This document shows, piece after piece, positions 35,639 to 44,020 of a stretch of 64,000 nucleotides of DNA. A program made the position numbers and the translations under genes. The stretch is taken from positions 186,001-250,000 of the forward strand of contig JAGXRZ010000020.1 of the NCBI GenBank assembly GCA_018335585.1, read 5' to 3'. Numbering within the stretch: position 1 is the first letter of the stretch; the number at the start of each line of letters is the position of its first letter. A model generated the notes under the pieces. It was not told the DNA's origin, did not search any database, and saw nothing but the letters and a program-made list of their open reading frames with translations. Origin of the DNA: Selenomonadales bacterium. Lineage in GTDB: Bacteria > Bacillota > UBA994.

Positions 35639-36577
35639 CTATCCCCCTATTTCTGCCATGCGTGTTTTGGCAAGGGCAGCTCCTCGCGGCTGTTTGGCAG
35701 AGACAGCTGCCTGTAAGACCTCTGCTAATGCGGGTTTGTCCCGCAATCTAACCGCGGCCAGAACGTCAAGTTCTATCGGTGAAAAAAGACATGGGCGCAC
35801 TGCGCCGCGCGCCGTCACACGCACGCGGTTACAGGCCGCGCAGAAGTGTTTACTGTCTCCGCTGATAAACCCAATCGTACCCACAGCGCTAGGAAGCCGA
35901 TACACCATGGCTGGACCGGCGCCAACTTCAGCGGCATTTTCTAAAGGCCCTAAGCTTTCTTGCATGGCCTTAACCGACACAAAGCGCGCCTCGGGCCAAG
36001 CCTCTGCCGCTCCGAGACGCATAAGTTCAATAAAGCGGACAGACAAGGGCTCTCGGTAAGTAAGCGCGGCAAAGTCTAAGAGCTCGTCACCGTTAATTCC
36101 GCCCACAACTACGCAGTTTATCTTAACCGGCGTTAGGCCTACTTGTAGAGCTTTGGAGATGCCTGCCAATACCTCGCCTAGTTCCCCACCGCGTGTCATG
36201 TAGCGATAGCGCTCTGGGCGCAAGGAGTCCAGACTGACATTTACCCGCGCTAAGCCCGCCTGCTTAAGCTGTGCTGCCATGCTAGCGAGGAGATGTCCAT
36301 TGGTGGTTAGGCTGACTTCCGAAATGCCATTAAGGTTGCATAAATCAGCTATCAGCTCTGGCAAATCTGGTTTTAGCAGAGGCTCACCTCCTGTCAAACG
36401 CACCCTGCGAATGCCAAGCTCAGCCGCTACCCCAACCAGGAACACGAGGTCGCAGTTGTCCATAATGCTTTGCTCGCGCTCCTCGCCGCTTGACGAGCAA
36501 TACCGACAGCGCAAGTTGCAGGATGGTGTTAGCGAGAGCCTGAGATAATCTATCGTTCTCCCTTGTGCATCACGCAT
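35639..36577 (-). CDS. moaA: GTP 3',8-cyclase MoaA (radical SAM)
   Basis: A 312-residue radical SAM enzyme. The SAM cluster motif is CNLRCRYC, followed by RLTGGEPLL. The second cluster site is CAACNRVRVTARGAVRPCLF near residue 255. The C-terminal two-glycine tail (MAEIGG) is the GTP-interacting GG motif of MoaA. The ATG at 36577 overlaps the end of the upstream moeA-like gene by 8 bp, and the family N-terminus (DAQGRTIDYLRLSLT) starts there. Confidence 0.96.
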   Translation of the reverse strand: MRDAQGRTIDYLRLSLTPSCNLRCRYCSSSGEEREQSIMDNCDLVFLVGVAAELGIRRVRLTGGEPLLKPDLPELIADLCNLNGISEVSLTTNGHLLASMAAQLKQAGLARVNVSLDSLRPERYRYMTRGGELGEVLAGISKALQVGLTPVKINCVVVGGINGDELLDFAALTYREPLSVRFIELMRLGAAEAWPEARFVSVKAMQESLGPLENAAEVGAGPAMVYRLPSAVGTIGFISGDSKHFCAACNRVRVTARGAVRPCLFSPIELDVLAAVRLRDKPALAEVLQAAVSAKQPRGAALAKTRMAEIGG

Positions 36578-38480
36578 GGCTTCGCCACACCACCTGCCCC
36601 GAAGTGCCCAGGTCATACCCCGCTAAGCCTAAGCGCGCAACTTCCTCGGCAAACAGCCGCGACCCAAGGACGCTAAGGAGCGCTGCCACGCGGGAATCCG
36701 CGAGCGACAGCCTTGGCAACAACAGGTCGTAGTTCTCAAGGCACAAGGGCACAAAGCCGAGGCCAAAAGCGTCGGCGGCAGCTTTGATGCCAAGCCCAAT
36801 CTCCGCTTCACCGGCGCTTACCGCGCAAGCAACTGCCAAATGCGTAGTTTCCTCGCGCTCATACCCAGCGACGGCGCTTGGGTCCATGCCTTCTAGCCGC
36901 AGGTGATAATCCAGCAGCACACGCGTGCCCGAGCCGCTTTGGCGGTTAACAAACCGGTACTTGCTGAGGTCGCGCCAAGAATTCACCTGTCTTGCCAAGT
37001 GGGACGGAACAATAAACCCCTGCCAGCGTTTTACCACGTTGACTAAGAGCATATCCCGCTCAGGCATTAACCTCTTGACGTAGGAGACATTGTATGCGCC
37101 TGTTTCCTCATCTAGGAGGTGTACCGTGGCGACGTGGCAGAGACTCTGGCTTAGCGCAAGCAAACCTGCCAGGCTACCCACGTGACTGGAGGCAAAACTG
37201 ACGTTCTGTGTACGTTTTAGCAGGTCTGCCAGCACGTCGAGGATGACGTCGTGGCTACCGATGCAGACTAGTCGCGCGGCAATCTGTCCTAACGAGCGCC
37301 AAAGCTTGACGTCGACTTCCTCCCCTGTGTCGAAGCCTTCGGTGTTCGCGGGGACGCGCACATAACCATCCGCCTTGACGAGCGACGTAACTGCGCCCGC
37401 ACCTCTCCCAAGCGGCGTTACAACGGTCTGCTGCGCGACCTGCCCCACTTGCACACGCACAAACTCATCTACACCAAAGCCCGACACCAAAGGGCGAGTT
37501 AACGTGCCCTTAAGAATAGGCTCCTCTGGCAACGGCTGACGGTAGCGCGCAAACACTAGGGGCTTTACGAGGTTCTGTAAGCACACTGCCGCGCTCACAG
37601 GGTATCCCGGCAGCCCAAAGACTGGTACACCCGCTACGCTTCCCACTAACACAGGCTTGCCCGGCCGTATAGCCACGCCGTGGAACAGCAGCTCGCCGAG
37701 GGTGGCGACTACCTCGGCAGTATGGTCCCCGCGCCCTGTAGAAGTGCCGGCGATGACTAGAACTATGTCTGCCTGACGCGCGGCTCGTGCTATAGCCTGC
37801 GCGAGTAACCCGCGCTCATCCTTAACCGGTGCGGTTATCTCGCACTCAAGGCCCCACTCCATAAGCGTAGCCGCAATAATGCTTGAGTTAAACTCCACTA
37901 TCTCGCCAGCCTCCGGCGTTACCCCTGCTACCGGAGAAACAAGTTCATCACCCGTTGGTATAACGACTGCTCGCTGCCTAGCGAATACGGGCACCTCTAG
38001 GACACCCGCCGCCAACAGCGCTCCAATATCCACAGCCGAAATGAGATGATAACGCGGCAAAAGCAGGTCGGTTGCCACGATATCCTCGCCCACCGGCCGC
38101 ACGTGTTGCCACGCAGGCGCAGCTTGCTCGATGAGGGCATCTTCTCCCTCGAGCACAACATGTTCGATCATAATAACGGCGTCCTTACCCACGGGCAAAG
38201 CGTCGCCGGTGTCGACGGGCAAGAACCCTTGTCCCCGTACGAGTCTCTGCGGGCGTCCCGGCCGTGCTCCCTGCGTGTCCTCAGCCCGCACAGCTATGCC
38301 ATCCATAGCGGCAGAGGCGTAGTGGGGCGAAGACTGTTTGGCGAAAATCGGCTGTGAGGTCACCCGACCCAAAGCCTGTTGTGCCGGTACGATTTCCTCC
38401 CGGTCGAAGGCGCCAAACGCAGTGACGATGCGTCGCTCTGCCTCAGCTAGCGATATACTCTGTAAAAAGTGCTGTCGCAC
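36570..38480 (-). CDS. MoeA molybdopterin molybdotransferase fused to a periplasmic-binding-like domain
   Basis: A 636-residue protein. Residues 1 to about 405 are MoeA: ASAAMDGIAV, PTGDELV, AGTSTGRGD, PGKPVLVG and FGLPGYPVS. Residues about 410-636 form a substrate-binding-protein/LysR-effector-like domain (CIGSHDVILDVLADLL, RFVNRQSGSGTRVLLD, GLGIKAAADAFGLGFVPL). Such fusions occur in Mo/W-using anaerobes; the extra domain may bind molybdate or tungstate. The GTG start has GGAGGTGAT upstream. The gene follows a second moeA by 4 bp. Confidence 0.92.
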   Translation of the reverse strand: MRQHFLQSISLAEAERRIVTAFGAFDREEIVPAQQALGRVTSQPIFAKQSSPHYASAAMDGIAVRAEDTQGARPGRPQRLVRGQGFLPVDTGDALPVGKDAVIMIEHVVLEGEDALIEQAAPAWQHVRPVGEDIVATDLLLPRYHLISAVDIGALLAAGVLEVPVFARQRAVVIPTGDELVSPVAGVTPEAGEIVEFNSSIIAATLMEWGLECEITAPVKDERGLLAQAIARAARQADIVLVIAGTSTGRGDHTAEVVATLGELLFHGVAIRPGKPVLVGSVAGVPVFGLPGYPVSAAVCLQNLVKPLVFARYRQPLPEEPILKGTLTRPLVSGFGVDEFVRVQVGQVAQQTVVTPLGRGAGAVTSLVKADGYVRVPANTEGFDTGEEVDVKLWRSLGQIAARLVCIGSHDVILDVLADLLKRTQNVSFASSHVGSLAGLLALSQSLCHVATVHLLDEETGAYNVSYVKRLMPERDMLLVNVVKRWQGFIVPSHLARQVNSWRDLSKYRFVNRQSGSGTRVLLDYHLRLEGMDPSAVAGYEREETTHLAVACAVSAGEAEIGLGIKAAADAFGLGFVPLCLENYDLLLPRLSLADSRVAALLSVLGSRLFAEEVARLGLAGYDLGTSGQVVWRSHA

Positions 38481-38484
38481 TCAA

Positions 38485-39678
38485 TCACCTCCAGATCTCT
38501 ACTGCGACCTCTGCTCCGGCGTTTAGACCTTCGCAATCCTCAGGTATGGTAAGGAGCCCATCCGCACGCGCGAGCACTTGGATGGCGGCCGACTTCGCCA
38601 AAAGCGGCGTAGCCACGCCGCGCTCTAAACTAATGGGTATAAAGTCCCTGCGCCCGGGGACGCTCGCTACCGCACGGCTGAGTGCGGCCGTCACTTCCCA
38701 CGTGCGGGGAGGTATTACCCCTGCTGCACGGCAAAGAATGGGCCAAGCTACTTTGTGCGCGACGATGGCACACGAAAGCGGGTGTCCCGGGAGCCCCACG
38801 ACCAGCTTCCCGCCGACAGTCGCCAAAATGGTTGGCTTCCCCGGCTTAACCGCCAGACCGTGCGCCAATACTTCCGCGGCGGGAAGTCGCAGGATAGCCT
38901 TGACGGTAAAGTCGAGGGCTCCGGCAGAACTCCCGCCCGACAGCACCACGGCATCGCACTCCTGTAGGCTATGGGCTAGGACCTCGGTCAGCAGCGTTTC
39001 ATCGTCCCGGATAATGCCATAGTTCATCGGCGCAAGGCCCCGGCTCGCCAAATACGCGGTGAGATACGGCGAATTGGAGTCCCTGATTTGTCCTATCCCC
39101 GGCACCTGCTCGACCGAAACAACTTCGTCGCCCGTGGCTACAATCCCAACCTTAAACACTTTTACGCTCACGGCAGTTACACCCTGCGTGGCCAAAACAG
39201 CGATGCGAGAAGGAGACAGGTATTCCCCCTCGGTCACTAAAGTCGACCCTGCCTCCACATCCTCGCCGACATCCATAACGTTTTCACCGGAAGCAACAGG
39301 GCGCGTCACCATGAGGGTTGCGGGGGGAACTTGCCTAACATACTCCTGCATTACGACGGCATCGTAGGGGTAGGGCACGGGCGCCCCGGTCAGCACCGCC
39401 ACGCACCCTTGCGCGTCCTGTCTGTCGCGGTTAAGCAACGCCGGTATAGTCTCGCTCGCGCCGGTCGTGACGCGCGCTGTAACGGCAAGCCCATCCATAG
39501 TGGAGCGCCGAAAATGCGGCACAGGACACGAGGCTACGACAGATTCTGCGGCAACTCGCCCGCTAGCGCATTCTATAGGCAACAACACCGTAGCGCCGCG
39601 CGGCGTGAGCTCGCTACACACCCTCTCTAGCGCTTCGTCTAATCTGGTAATGTTTTTTAAGAGCCTAATAGACCGCAC
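38485..39678 (-). CDS. moeA: Molybdopterin molybdotransferase MoeA
   Basis: A 397-residue MoeA that inserts molybdate (or tungstate) into adenylylated molybdopterin. FRRSTMDGLAV, IVATGDEVV, LSGGSSAGALDF, KPGKPTILA and GLPGHPLSCAIV are the family motifs. The GTG at 39678 gives the full length but AAAGGAG is only 1 bp from it, so the exact start is uncertain; an ATT 9 bp further in would be spaced better. It is the first gene of the Moco operon, directly after the heptad-repeat island. Confidence 0.93.
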   Translation of the reverse strand: MRSIRLLKNITRLDEALERVCSELTPRGATVLLPIECASGRVAAESVVASCPVPHFRRSTMDGLAVTARVTTGASETIPALLNRDRQDAQGCVAVLTGAPVPYPYDAVVMQEYVRQVPPATLMVTRPVASGENVMDVGEDVEAGSTLVTEGEYLSPSRIAVLATQGVTAVSVKVFKVGIVATGDEVVSVEQVPGIGQIRDSNSPYLTAYLASRGLAPMNYGIIRDDETLLTEVLAHSLQECDAVVLSGGSSAGALDFTVKAILRLPAAEVLAHGLAVKPGKPTILATVGGKLVVGLPGHPLSCAIVAHKVAWPILCRAAGVIPPRTWEVTAALSRAVASVPGRRDFIPISLERGVATPLLAKSAAIQVLARADGLLTIPEDCEGLNAGAEVAVEIWR

Positions 39679-39742
39679 ACTCCTTTGGCAAGGATGGTTA
39701 TTTGTTCGACGCGCGATTCAGCTTTCCTGCCACGGCAAGCTT

Positions 39743-39868
39743 AGCACTTGGCACTTGGCACTTGGCACTTGGCACTTAGCACTTAGCACTTAGCACTTAG
39801 CACTTAGCACTTAGCACTTGGCACTTAGCACTTGGCACTTAGCACTTGGCACTTCGCACTTAGCACTT
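39743..39868. repeat. Heptanucleotide tandem array, (A/G)GCACTT x18
   Basis: Eighteen contiguous 7-bp units over 126 bp. Words are AGCACTT and GGCACTT, with one CGCACTT, interspersed. The array lies upstream of the Moco operon, 64 bp from the moeA start. The 39679-40010 stretch contains this array, a second composite block and the SASP terminator; no gene is seen. Confidence 0.95.
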
Positions 39869-39890
39869 CGTAGGGGGCGAGGGCCCGCTT

Positions 39891-39982
39891 CTGCTGAGAG
39901 CTGAGAGCCGAGAGCTGACTGCCTCCTTCCCTCAAGCGACAAGGGACAAGCAACAAGCGACAAGCCACCTGCCCCAAGCGAC
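39891..39982. repeat. Period-7 repeat block (GAGCTGA and CAAGCGA words)
   Basis: About four copies of GAGCTGA-type units (CTGCTGA, GAGCTGA, GAGCCGA, GAGCTGA) at 39891-39918, then five CAAGNNA units (CAAGCGA, CAAGGGA, CAAGCAA, CAAGCGA, CAAGCCA) from about 39933 to 39967 and one further CAAGCGA near 39975. The block ends at the SASP terminator. Confidence 0.85.
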
Positions 39983-39985
39983 AAA

Positions 39986-40005
39986 AACAGGGCCGTAGCC
40001 CTGTT
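39986..40005 (-). terminator. Rho-independent terminator of the SASP gene
   Basis: Minus-strand AACAGGGC-TACG-GCCCTGTT, an 8-bp perfect stem with a 4-nt loop, runs into TTTTTG. It begins 6 bp after the SASP stop codon. Confidence 0.88.
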
Positions 40006-40010
40006 CTTGC

Positions 40011-40187
40011 CTAGCGTCTTCCGGTTAACATTTTCTCGGCCTTGGCGATAGCCAGTCTGACCATATCACCTGTGTCCCGGGTAGAAACTGCTCCCCAGCC
40101 TCCGGTGCGAACGGTCTCGGCAAACCCCAGTTCTTGCGCGAGCTGCATCTTGAGCTGCTCTGACATTACTTTTCGTCTGCGTGCCAT
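40011..40187 (-). CDS. Small acid-soluble spore protein, alpha/beta type (short variant)
   Basis: A 58-residue protein: MARRRKVMSEQLKMQLAQEL, then GFAETVRTGGWGAVSTRDTG and DMVRLAIAKAEKML. These match the two conserved segments of alpha/beta SASPs, which coat and protect spore DNA: the helical segment around the GPR protease site (here near QELGFAE) and the C-terminal VRLAIAKAE helix. The N-terminus is very basic and the protein is shorter than the usual 60-75 residues. AAGGGGTGAT lies 7 bp upstream. It has its own terminator. A sigma-G promoter could not be placed with confidence. Confidence 0.88.
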   Translation of the reverse strand: MARRRKVMSEQLKMQLAQELGFAETVRTGGWGAVSTRDTGDMVRLAIAKAEKMLTGRR

Positions 40188-40232
40188 TTACTATCACCCC
40201 TTTACCGCGATAGACGCCGGCACTTATATTTT

Positions 40233-40261
40233 TTGAAAAAGTTGCGCTTGCTATGTAGATT
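40233..40261 (+). promoter_or_regulatory. Candidate sigma-A promoter for the HAD hydrolase gene
   Basis: TTGAAA (40233-40238), a 17-bp spacer and TAGATT (40256-40261), each 4/6 to consensus, 46 bp before the TTG start of the HAD gene. The -35 overlaps a 14-bp element shared with the region upstream of the HlyD-like gene. Confidence 0.4.
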
Positions 40262-40307
40262 GCCGCCATGCAAAATATAGAAGACAAACAAAAAAGGAGA
40301 TATGCGC

Positions 40308-40937
40308 TTGAAGGCTGCGATTTTCGACCTTGACGGCACTTTGTGGGATGCCACCACTGTGGCATTGCCTGCATTTCGAAGTGTGTTGGCTCGACTGGAG
40401 CTTCCTGCTGTGTCCGACGACCGCTTAACTTCGACGCTTGGCTACCCTATCCCAGAAATTTGGCAAATGCTCCTGCCGCCAGAAGAACTGCACCGTGCGC
40501 ATGAGGCAGACAAGCTTATGGAAGAGACTGAGGCCGAGCTCTTAGCTGCAGGCATGGGGAAACCATTCCCCGCGGTTCTAGAAACGCTCTCCGTCATTCG
40601 ACAGCGCGGGTTCCTCACGTTTATTTGCAGCAACTGCCAGCCAAACTACCTCGAAATTACACCTAATAGACTGGGGGTCGCCCACCTTTTCGATGGGCGT
40701 TACTGCGCAGGGCAATATCAGGGACTTACAAAAGTAGATATTGTTAAGCTCATTAAAGAGAGCCACGGCATTACTAGCGGCTTTATGATTGGCGACCGCT
40801 TTCACGACGTAGAGGCCGGGCTAGCCAATGGCCTTACTGCTGTCGGGTGCCTATTTGGCACCGGGACGCGCGAGGAGCTTAAGCGCGCCCATTACCTGAT
40901 TAATGGCTTCAGTGAGTTACAGCGCATCGTAACTTAA
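40308..40937 (+). CDS. HAD superfamily hydrolase
   Basis: A 209-residue HAD phosphatase-like protein. Motif I is FDLDGTLWD at the N-terminus, motif II SNCQ around residue 107, and motif IV GDRFHDVEAGLANG. A helical cap lies between motifs I and II. The substrate is unknown. TTG at 40308 is preferred because AAGGAG lies 8 bp upstream; an ATG at 40302 is only 2 bp from that SD. The 3' end overlaps the convergent CoA activase gene by 4 bp. Confidence 0.88.
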   Translation: MKAAIFDLDGTLWDATTVALPAFRSVLARLELPAVSDDRLTSTLGYPIPEIWQMLLPPEELHRAHEADKLMEETEAELLAAGMGKPFPAVLETLSVIRQRGFLTFICSNCQPNYLEITPNRLGVAHLFDGRYCAGQYQGLTKVDIVKLIKESHGITSGFMIGDRFHDVEAGLANGLTAVGCLFGTGTREELKRAHYLINGFSELQRIVT

Positions 40938-41902
40938 TTGCCGGCTTTTTCGCGCTTGCTGCCGAAGCGGCCGCATCTGTCACCCCAATAGGCTACGGCC
41001 GTTCTATCCATGCGGAACTCGACCACTTCACAGAGGTGGCCGCAGCCGCCGCAGGTGGAAGTGGCGGTCTGGCAGTGTGCCTCTGCCACGGCAAAGCCGC
41101 GAAAAGCGCTCGCCCCTTTAACCCCTTGGCTCAAGAAGCAGGCACCTAGTGCGCCCATAACATTGTAGTGGGGCGGCACAATTATGGGTAGCTGCAAGGC
41201 ATCTTCAAAGGCCTTTCTGATGCCGACGTTAGCTGCGACTCCCCCTTGGAAAACTACGGGGGACACGATACTCTTGCCTTTCCCCACGTTGTTGAGATAG
41301 TTTCGCACTAACGCTTCGCAGAGTCCGGCCACTATATCTGCCAGCGAGTGGCCGACTTGCTGCTTATGAATCATGTCAGACTCCGCAAACACCGCACACC
41401 TACCCGCAATGCGGGTAGGTTTTGTCGCTTGTAGCGCGAGCCGGCCTAAGTCGGCGATGTCTAGGCCTAGACGGCTAGCCTGCCTGTCCAAAAATGAGCC
41501 TGTCCCGGCTGCGCACACGGTGTTCATGGCAAAGTCGGTGACGACACCGTGGTTAAGCACGATGATTTTGGAGTCCTGCCCGCCGATTTCAATAATCGTG
41601 CGCACATCCGGCACAGCCCGCAAGGTAGCTGCGGCATGTGCCGTGATTTCATTCTTGACGATATCCGCCCCTACTAATGCCCGGGTTAACAGGCGACCGC
41701 TGCCGGTAGCCCCGACACCGCGGACAGTTGCATCCTGCGGCAGCACAAGCGCGACATCCCGCAGTCCCTTCTGCACGGCGGCAATCGGCTGCCCCTGCGT
41801 CGGGAGGTAGCCGACCGCTAAGACCTGCGATGCATCATCGATAACAGCCAAGTTCGTGCTGACAGAGCCTACATCTATGCCTATGTAAACGCTTTTTCCC
41901 AC
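40934..41902 (-). CDS. Acyl-CoA dehydratase activase (HgdC/BcrA family ATPase)
   Basis: A 322-residue ASKHA-fold ATPase of the BadF/BadG/BcrA family. Such activases use ATP to drive an electron from a 4Fe-4S cluster into 2-hydroxyacyl-CoA dehydratases. GIDVGSVSTNLAVID, EIGGQDSKII, the cluster cysteine in NTVCAAGTGSFLD, and GRCAVFAESDMIHKQQ are present. A C-terminal cysteine-rich motif (CGGCGHLC) is an additional possible metal site. The GTG start has AAGGAGG upstream. It overlaps the next gene of the cassette by 22 bp. The substrate is unknown. Confidence 0.9.
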   Translation of the reverse strand: MGKSVYIGIDVGSVSTNLAVIDDASQVLAVGYLPTQGQPIAAVQKGLRDVALVLPQDATVRGVGATGSGRLLTRALVGADIVKNEITAHAAATLRAVPDVRTIIEIGGQDSKIIVLNHGVVTDFAMNTVCAAGTGSFLDRQASRLGLDIADLGRLALQATKPTRIAGRCAVFAESDMIHKQQVGHSLADIVAGLCEALVRNYLNNVGKGKSIVSPVVFQGGVAANVGIRKAFEDALQLPIIVPPHYNVMGALGACFLSQGVKGASAFRGFAVAEAHCQTATSTCGGCGHLCEVVEFRMDRTAVAYWGDRCGRFGSKREKAGN

Positions 41903-42996
41903 TGATTTTGCCTCCTTGGTGCACTCTTTCGCACCCGCAGCATGTCCACAAAGGCTTCGAGCCTCGTCTGCAGCCCCGCTTCGCCGGAATGCTCGTCAAA
42001 TACGAGGGTCATAATCGGTACGCCTAGTTGTCGGCTCACGGCAGGCAGAATGCTCTGCGCCACAATCTCCGGCATGCAGGTGAGCGGCATTACCTGAATT
42101 ATGCCATCGACGCCTTGCTCACCGTACAGCACACTGTTGCCGACTGTCTCAAGACCGTGGCCACCCACAAACCCACGCAGGTAAGGACGTGCTTTGCTCT
42201 TTAGCTTCCGCTCCTTCTGCAGGGCACAAGGGCTCGGAATTAGGTGCGAGAAGACCCAGTCGCTTACACAGATGCTTCGCTCTACTGCCACACCCATATC
42301 GCCGAGGCGCTTTTCTAAGTTAAGGTTTACGCTCGGCTCGAGAACCACGTAGATCTCCCCCACTATCGCTACGCGCAGCGGTACCGGAGCGCCCCGTCGC
42401 TCTAGGGCACCTAATAACTCATATACCTGCAGCTTAGCCCGTCTTAAGTGCGCGACATCGCGCACCTGTCCAAAGAGATGCAGGGCTGTCTCCCACACTG
42501 CATCGCAGCTCGTGGGTGTTATCTGCATGGCGCGCAGCTCACTTAGCTCGCGCTCTACCTTGTCGAGGGCTTGGCAGAGCTCCAAAGCAAAACGGAGGTT
42601 TCGCACGACCTCGGTTGGCGTGGCTCCGTTGGTTAGAGGGGCAATAATGCGGCCGATTTCCCATACGCCCTTTTCCGGCGGCTCTAAGACTAAGAGTCTC
42701 AGGTCAGTTCCCAGTTCGCGCAGTATCTCGCGCTGTGAGGCAGCGTAGAAGCCTAGTCGGCAGGGGCCTGTCCCACCCGCCATCACCGCCGTGTCGGCCC
42801 CGCTCGCCGCTGCCTCCAGGAAGTTGCCCACATTCACTTTAAAGGGCAGACATACACACTCCGGGGAGTATTTGGCCCCGAGAGCCAAGGTATGGCTGCT
42901 TACAGGAGGAGGCACGACGACGGTGTGGCCGAAGTTCTCAAGGAGCGCTCGTAGCACGAGCCACAGCGTCCCCATGTGTGGGAACGTTACGCGCAT
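41881..42996 (-). CDS. Acyl-CoA dehydratase activase-related protein (DUF2229/HgdB-like)
   Basis: A 371-residue protein related to the dehydratase component (HgdB-like/DUF2229). Cysteines likely to hold an Fe-S cluster occur in ECVCLPFKVNVGNF, GGTGPCRLGFY and VMPLTCMPEIV. The C-terminus carries DEHSGEAGLQTRLEAFVDM, nearly identical to the next gene, so the two are paralogues. GGGGAGGAG precedes the ATG. It overlaps its neighbours on both sides. This three-gene set occurs in anaerobes without an assigned substrate. Confidence 0.82.
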   Translation of the reverse strand: MRVTFPHMGTLWLVLRALLENFGHTVVVPPPVSSHTLALGAKYSPECVCLPFKVNVGNFLEAAASGADTAVMAGGTGPCRLGFYAASQREILRELGTDLRLLVLEPPEKGVWEIGRIIAPLTNGATPTEVVRNLRFALELCQALDKVERELSELRAMQITPTSCDAVWETALHLFGQVRDVAHLRRAKLQVYELLGALERRGAPVPLRVAIVGEIYVVLEPSVNLNLEKRLGDMGVAVERSICVSDWVFSHLIPSPCALQKERKLKSKARPYLRGFVGGHGLETVGNSVLYGEQGVDGIIQVMPLTCMPEIVAQSILPAVSRQLGVPIMTLVFDEHSGEAGLQTRLEAFVDMLRVRKSAPRRQNQWEKAFT

Positions 42997-43960
42997 AAAT
43001 ACTCCTCCCCTTAATCATGTCCACGAAGGCCTCGAGGCGTGTCACCAGCCCGGCTTCCCCGCTATGCTCATCAATGTTGAGTAGCATATGAGGAAACAGA
43101 GCCCGCCGCGCTGCCCTCCCCAGTAAATCGCCCACAAGCGATTCCAACCCGCACCCAAAGGAGGAGAGCAAAATCAGCCCATCGACTTCATGCGGGTGGT
43201 TAAGATAGTACATGCCTGCTCCTAGCACTCGCTTACTAAGCGTCCAATAGAGCTTCTTTCCTCCCATGTAGGCTAGCCCGCAAGCCACCTTTTCGACAGG
43301 TAACATTTCGGCCGTACAGACATCTACCTCCAGCGCGCGCAGGTGGTCAGCTATGTCCATGGAAAGCACTGGGTCGTACACGTTGTAGGCGTGGCCGAGT
43401 AACGCGACGCGCAGACGTCTGCCTGGCAAGCGGCGAGCTTTTTGTCCGTGAAAGGCCTCCTCCGGCGTTATTCCTGTTAGGAGTAACCGCTCCAAGCGTC
43501 GCTCTTCCTGCAGCGAACGACTAAAGGCACGCATTGCCTGCGGTGTGCTTAAAGCGAAAAACTTCCTTGCCGCCAACAGAGGTGACAGCCAGGCAAGCGG
43601 CCCCTTTCGCAAGTCAATGTCAGGCGAAAAGAGCGCCGGCAAGCGAGCGTGGCTGTGCCTAAGCATGTCCGGCAAGCCCATTAGTTTCGGACAAATATAT
43701 GCCCCACGCTCAATGCTGACGTATCTTGGCACTAGAACACAATCCACTTGGTCTCTAAGTTCAAGCACATGTCCAAAGTACACCTTAACCGGGGCACAAA
43801 CTTCGTCTACTGTCACGGCTGCCCCTTGGTTTAGGATGCGCTCCGTGGTGGGGGGGGAGAGAATCACCCTAATCCCAAGTTCTTGGAAGAAACGCCGCCA
43901 ATGCGGGAAGTGCAGGTAGTACAACAAGGCGCGAGGAATTCCAACGGATGCCAAGCTCAA
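42938..43960 (-). CDS. Acyl-CoA dehydratase-related protein (HgdB/CoA protein activase-like)
   Basis: A 340-residue paralogue of the downstream gene: ASVGIPRALLYYLHFPHWRRF at the N-terminus (shown in part), VDEVCAPVKVYFGHVLEL, SSFGCGLESLVGDLL and the C-terminal DEHSGEAGLVTRLEAFVDM. Cysteines in these segments may bind 4Fe-4S. The TTG at 43960 is the start, with GGGGGTGA just upstream; a second TTG 6 bp further in is also possible. It overlaps the next gene by 59 bp, which indicates tight coupling. Confidence 0.8.
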   Translation of the reverse strand: MSLASVGIPRALLYYLHFPHWRRFFQELGIRVILSPPTTERILNQGAAVTVDEVCAPVKVYFGHVLELRDQVDCVLVPRYVSIERGAYICPKLMGLPDMLRHSHARLPALFSPDIDLRKGPLAWLSPLLAARKFFALSTPQAMRAFSRSLQEERRLERLLLTGITPEEAFHGQKARRLPGRRLRVALLGHAYNVYDPVLSMDIADHLRALEVDVCTAEMLPVEKVACGLAYMGGKKLYWTLSKRVLGAGMYYLNHPHEVDGLILLSSFGCGLESLVGDLLGRAARRALFPHMLLNIDEHSGEAGLVTRLEAFVDMIKGRSIYARNVPTHGDAVARATSAP

Positions 43961-44020
43961 TGCTTCACCCCCAAGTACTCCCCTAGCCTGCCCTTTTCGC
44001 CGGAAGTTCATACCAGCCGA

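Noticed and set aside
39743-39982. CRISPR array
   Set aside because: Units are 7 bp, contiguous and without spacers; no cas genes are seen.
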